This document shows positions 62,492 to 64,000 of a stretch of DNA of 64,000 bases, piece after piece. This stretch comes from RPQJ01 sp963823535 (GTDB lineage: Bacteria; Pseudomonadota; Gammaproteobacteria; Steroidobacterales; Steroidobacteraceae). Both the position numbers and the translations under genes were made by a program. The notes under the pieces are model-generated. The model had not been told where the DNA came from, ran no database searches, and was given only the letters and a program-made list of their open reading frames with translations. The stretch spans positions 124,001-188,000 of the forward strand of contig CAWGLZ010000003.1 of the NCBI GenBank assembly GCA_963823535.1, read 5' to 3'. The first letter of the stretch is position 1, and every line of letters starts with the position of its first letter.

Positions 62492-64000
62492 ATGGCGGAA
62501 GTGACAGTCACGCAGTTTGCCGAAGTGCTCAAGGTGCCGGTCGACCGGCTCCTGACCCAGCTCGACGAGGCCGGCATCAAGGTTTCCGGCGCCGACGACA
62601 TCATCAGCGACGAGGCGAAGATGGAACTCCTCACGCACCTGCGCCGGGCGCACGGGCGGGAGGAGGACGCGGCCGCGCCGCGCAAGATCACGCTGAAGCG
62701 CAAGTCGCAGCAGGAGATCAAGCTGGCCTCGACGCAGGGCAGGGCCCGCACGGTCAACGTCGAGGTGCGCGTCAAGAAGACCTACCTCAACCGGACCGTG
62801 CTCGAGGAAGAGCAGCGCCACCGGCAGGAGGAGGTCGACCGGCAGCGGCAGGCCGAGGAGGCCGTCAAGCTGGAGGCGGAGCGTCGCGAGGCCGAGCAAC
62901 GCGACTCCGAGCGACTCGAGCGCGAGCGCCTGGAGACCGAGGAGCGACGCCGACTCGACGAGGAGGCGCGGCTGAAGGCCGAGGAGGAAGACCGCCGACA
63001 GGCCGAGGTCCGCGATCGCGAACGTGCCGAAAAGGAGCGCACCGCCGCCGAGCAGCGCTCGGCGGAGCCGGCCGCGCCGGCCGCACCGCCGCCCAAGGCG
63101 CGACCGGCGGAGCCCGCGGTCGAGCGCAAGGGGACGACGAAATACGGACGCAAGGAGCTGCACGTCACCGGCGACGCCAGCGCCCGCTTCAAGAAGCGGC
63201 AGCTCGCGAGCCGGAGCCGCAGGCACGTGCAGGTGAGCGTCGACTCGCGGGGCGGTGAATTCGCGCAGCCGACCGCACCCGTCAAGCGGGACGTACAGAT
63301 CCCCGAGACGATCACGGTCGGCGAGCTCGCCAACCGGATGGCGGTCAAGGCCAACGAAGTCATCAAGACGATGATGAAGATGGGCGTGATGGCGACCATC
63401 AACCAGCCCATCGACCAGGACACCGCGCAGCTCGTCGTCGAGGAGTTCGGGCATACCGCCGTGCGCCTCAAGGAGGACGCGCTGGAGGACCAGATCCGGG
63501 CTGAGGTCGGGGAACTCGAACTGCTGTCGAGGCCGCCGGTCGTGACGATCATGGGTCACGTCGACCACGGCAAGACCTCGCTGCTCGACTACATCCGGCG
63601 CGCCAAGGTCGCGGCGGGGGAGGCCGGTGGCATCACGCAGCACATCGGCGCCTACCAGGTCGAGACTCCGAAGGGCCTCATCACCTTCATCGATACACCG
63701 GGTCACGCGGCGTTCACCGCCATGCGTGCCCGCGGTGCAAACGTCACCGACATCGTGGTGCTCGTGGTCGCTGCGGACGACGGCGTGATGCCGCAGACCG
63801 TCGAGGCCATCCAGCACGCACGGGCCGCGAACGTCGCGATGATCGTTGCCGTCAACAAGATCGACAAGAGCGATGCCGACCCGGACCGGGTCCGCAACGA
63901 CCTCGGCAAGCAGAACGTCATTCCGGAGGAGTGGGGCGGAGACACGATGTTCGTCAACGTCTCGGCCCGTACCGGCGCCGGGATCGACCAGTTGCTCGAG
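62492..64000 (+). CDS. infB: Translation initiation factor IF-2, 3' part beyond the window
   Basis: The frame is open from ATG 62492 to the last base (503 codons); the end lies outside the window. Domains seen: N-terminal IF2_N module (residues 1-55, TQFAEVLKVPVDRLL), a long Glu/Arg coiled-coil and linker (about 105-230), a second IF2_N module (about 265-320, IPETITVGELANRMAVKANEV), and the start of the GTPase domain with G1 GHVDHGKT (residue 355), G3 DTPGH (about 401) and G4 NKID (about 455). IF-2 brings initiator tRNA to the 30S subunit. GGAGG at 62480-62484 precedes the start, 13 bases after nusA. Confidence 0.97.
   Translation, partial: MAEVTVTQFAEVLKVPVDRLLTQLDEAGIKVSGADDIISDEAKMELLTHLRRAHGREEDAAAPRKITLKRKSQQEIKLASTQGRARTVNVEVRVKKTYLNRTVLEEEQRHRQEEVDRQRQAEEAVKLEAERREAEQRDSERLERERLETEERRRLDEEARLKAEEEDRRQAEVRDRERAEKERTAAEQRSAEPAAPAAPPPKARPAEPAVERKGTTKYGRKELHVTGDASARFKKRQLASRSRRHVQVSVDSRGGEFAQPTAPVKRDVQIPETITVGELANRMAVKANEVIKTMMKMGVMATINQPIDQDTAQLVVEEFGHTAVRLKEDALEDQIRAEVGELELLSRPPVVTIMGHVDHGKTSLLDYIRRAKVAAGEAGGITQHIGAYQVETPKGLITFIDTPGHAAFTAMRARGANVTDIVVLVVAADDGVMPQTVEAIQHARAANVAMIVAVNKIDKSDADPDRVRNDLGKQNVIPEEWGGDTMFVNVSARTGAGIDQLLE

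Overview
The window is a gene-dense, GC-rich (mostly well above 60% G+C) piece of a bacterial chromosome. Gene content and order point to a gammaproteobacterium: gcvR-bcp beside dapA, ruvCAB followed by tolQRAB-pal-cpoB and queE-queC, rimP-nusA-infB, a monofunctional RelA with an EFDD motif, Mla and Lpp-type envelope proteins, and a lexA-imuA-imuB-dnaE2 cassette. The SufU-type suf operon and the short form of the mutasome cassette resemble the Xanthomonadales/Nevskiales/Steroidobacter part of the class, but I cannot name a genus. No prophage, transposase, integrase or CRISPR array is visible; the window is almost entirely core chromosome.

Layout. 1-3.1 kb: plsX, a YkvA-like DUF1232 protein, and an L,D-transpeptidase convergent with a small Lpp/OprI-like lipoprotein, its likely substrate. 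3.2-9.3 kb: an SOS mutagenesis operon (lexA-imuA-imuB-dnaE2) behind two LexA boxes. 9.3-11.3 kb: a small acidic protein, the thioredoxin-TPR chaperone CnoX and a DUF481 outer-membrane protein. 11.4-16.7 kb: putA, L-serine dehydratase and an SDR. 16.7-23.8 kb, minus strand: an iron-sulfur operon sufR-B-C-D-S-U-T followed by a Rieske ferredoxin and sixA. 23.9-27.8 kb: the phospholipid transport operon mlaFEDCB, with mlaA convergent and overlapping. 27.9-31.9 kb, minus: bepA, phoH2, bcp, gcvR. 32-36 kb: dapA, tRNA-Ser, apbE, a membrane-anchored histidine-phosphatase-like protein that has lost a catalytic His, a second PrxQ, a GNAT enzyme, tRNA-Ala and tRNA-Arg. 36.2-42.6 kb: an orphan exported protein, then sucA-sucB-lpd. 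42.5-45.5 kb, minus: relA followed by a barnase-like RNase and its barstar. 45.6-54.0 kb: ruvCAB, tolQRAB-pal-cpoB, queE-queC and tRNA-Lys. 54.4-60.2 kb: a CigR-like exported protein, then a tyrosine catabolic operon (hpd-hmgA-fahA-aminotransferase-unknown). 60.2-64 kb: rimP-nusA-infB behind a structured leader with two tandem intrinsic terminators; infB runs off the end.

How the genes work together. Envelope maintenance dominates: Lpp anchoring to peptidoglycan, Mla lipid transport, BepA quality control of outer-membrane proteins, and Tol-Pal. DNA damage is served by the LexA-controlled mutasome and RuvCAB. The suf operon builds Fe-S clusters, used in this window by SdaA, QueE and the Rieske protein. 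Carbon flow runs from proline, serine and tyrosine to glutamate, pyruvate, fumarate and acetoacetate, and into the 2-oxoglutarate dehydrogenase step.

Items most worth a second look are the AT-rich codon island inside sufT, the relA-RNase-barstar gene order, the degenerate P-loop protein ending the tyrosine operon (which lacks maleylacetoacetate isomerase), the phosphatase with His replaced by Tyr, and the double-terminator rimP leader. None of these is proven to be a new system. Start codons were chosen by ribosome-binding site, overlap with the neighbour and family alignment from memory; no database search was possible.
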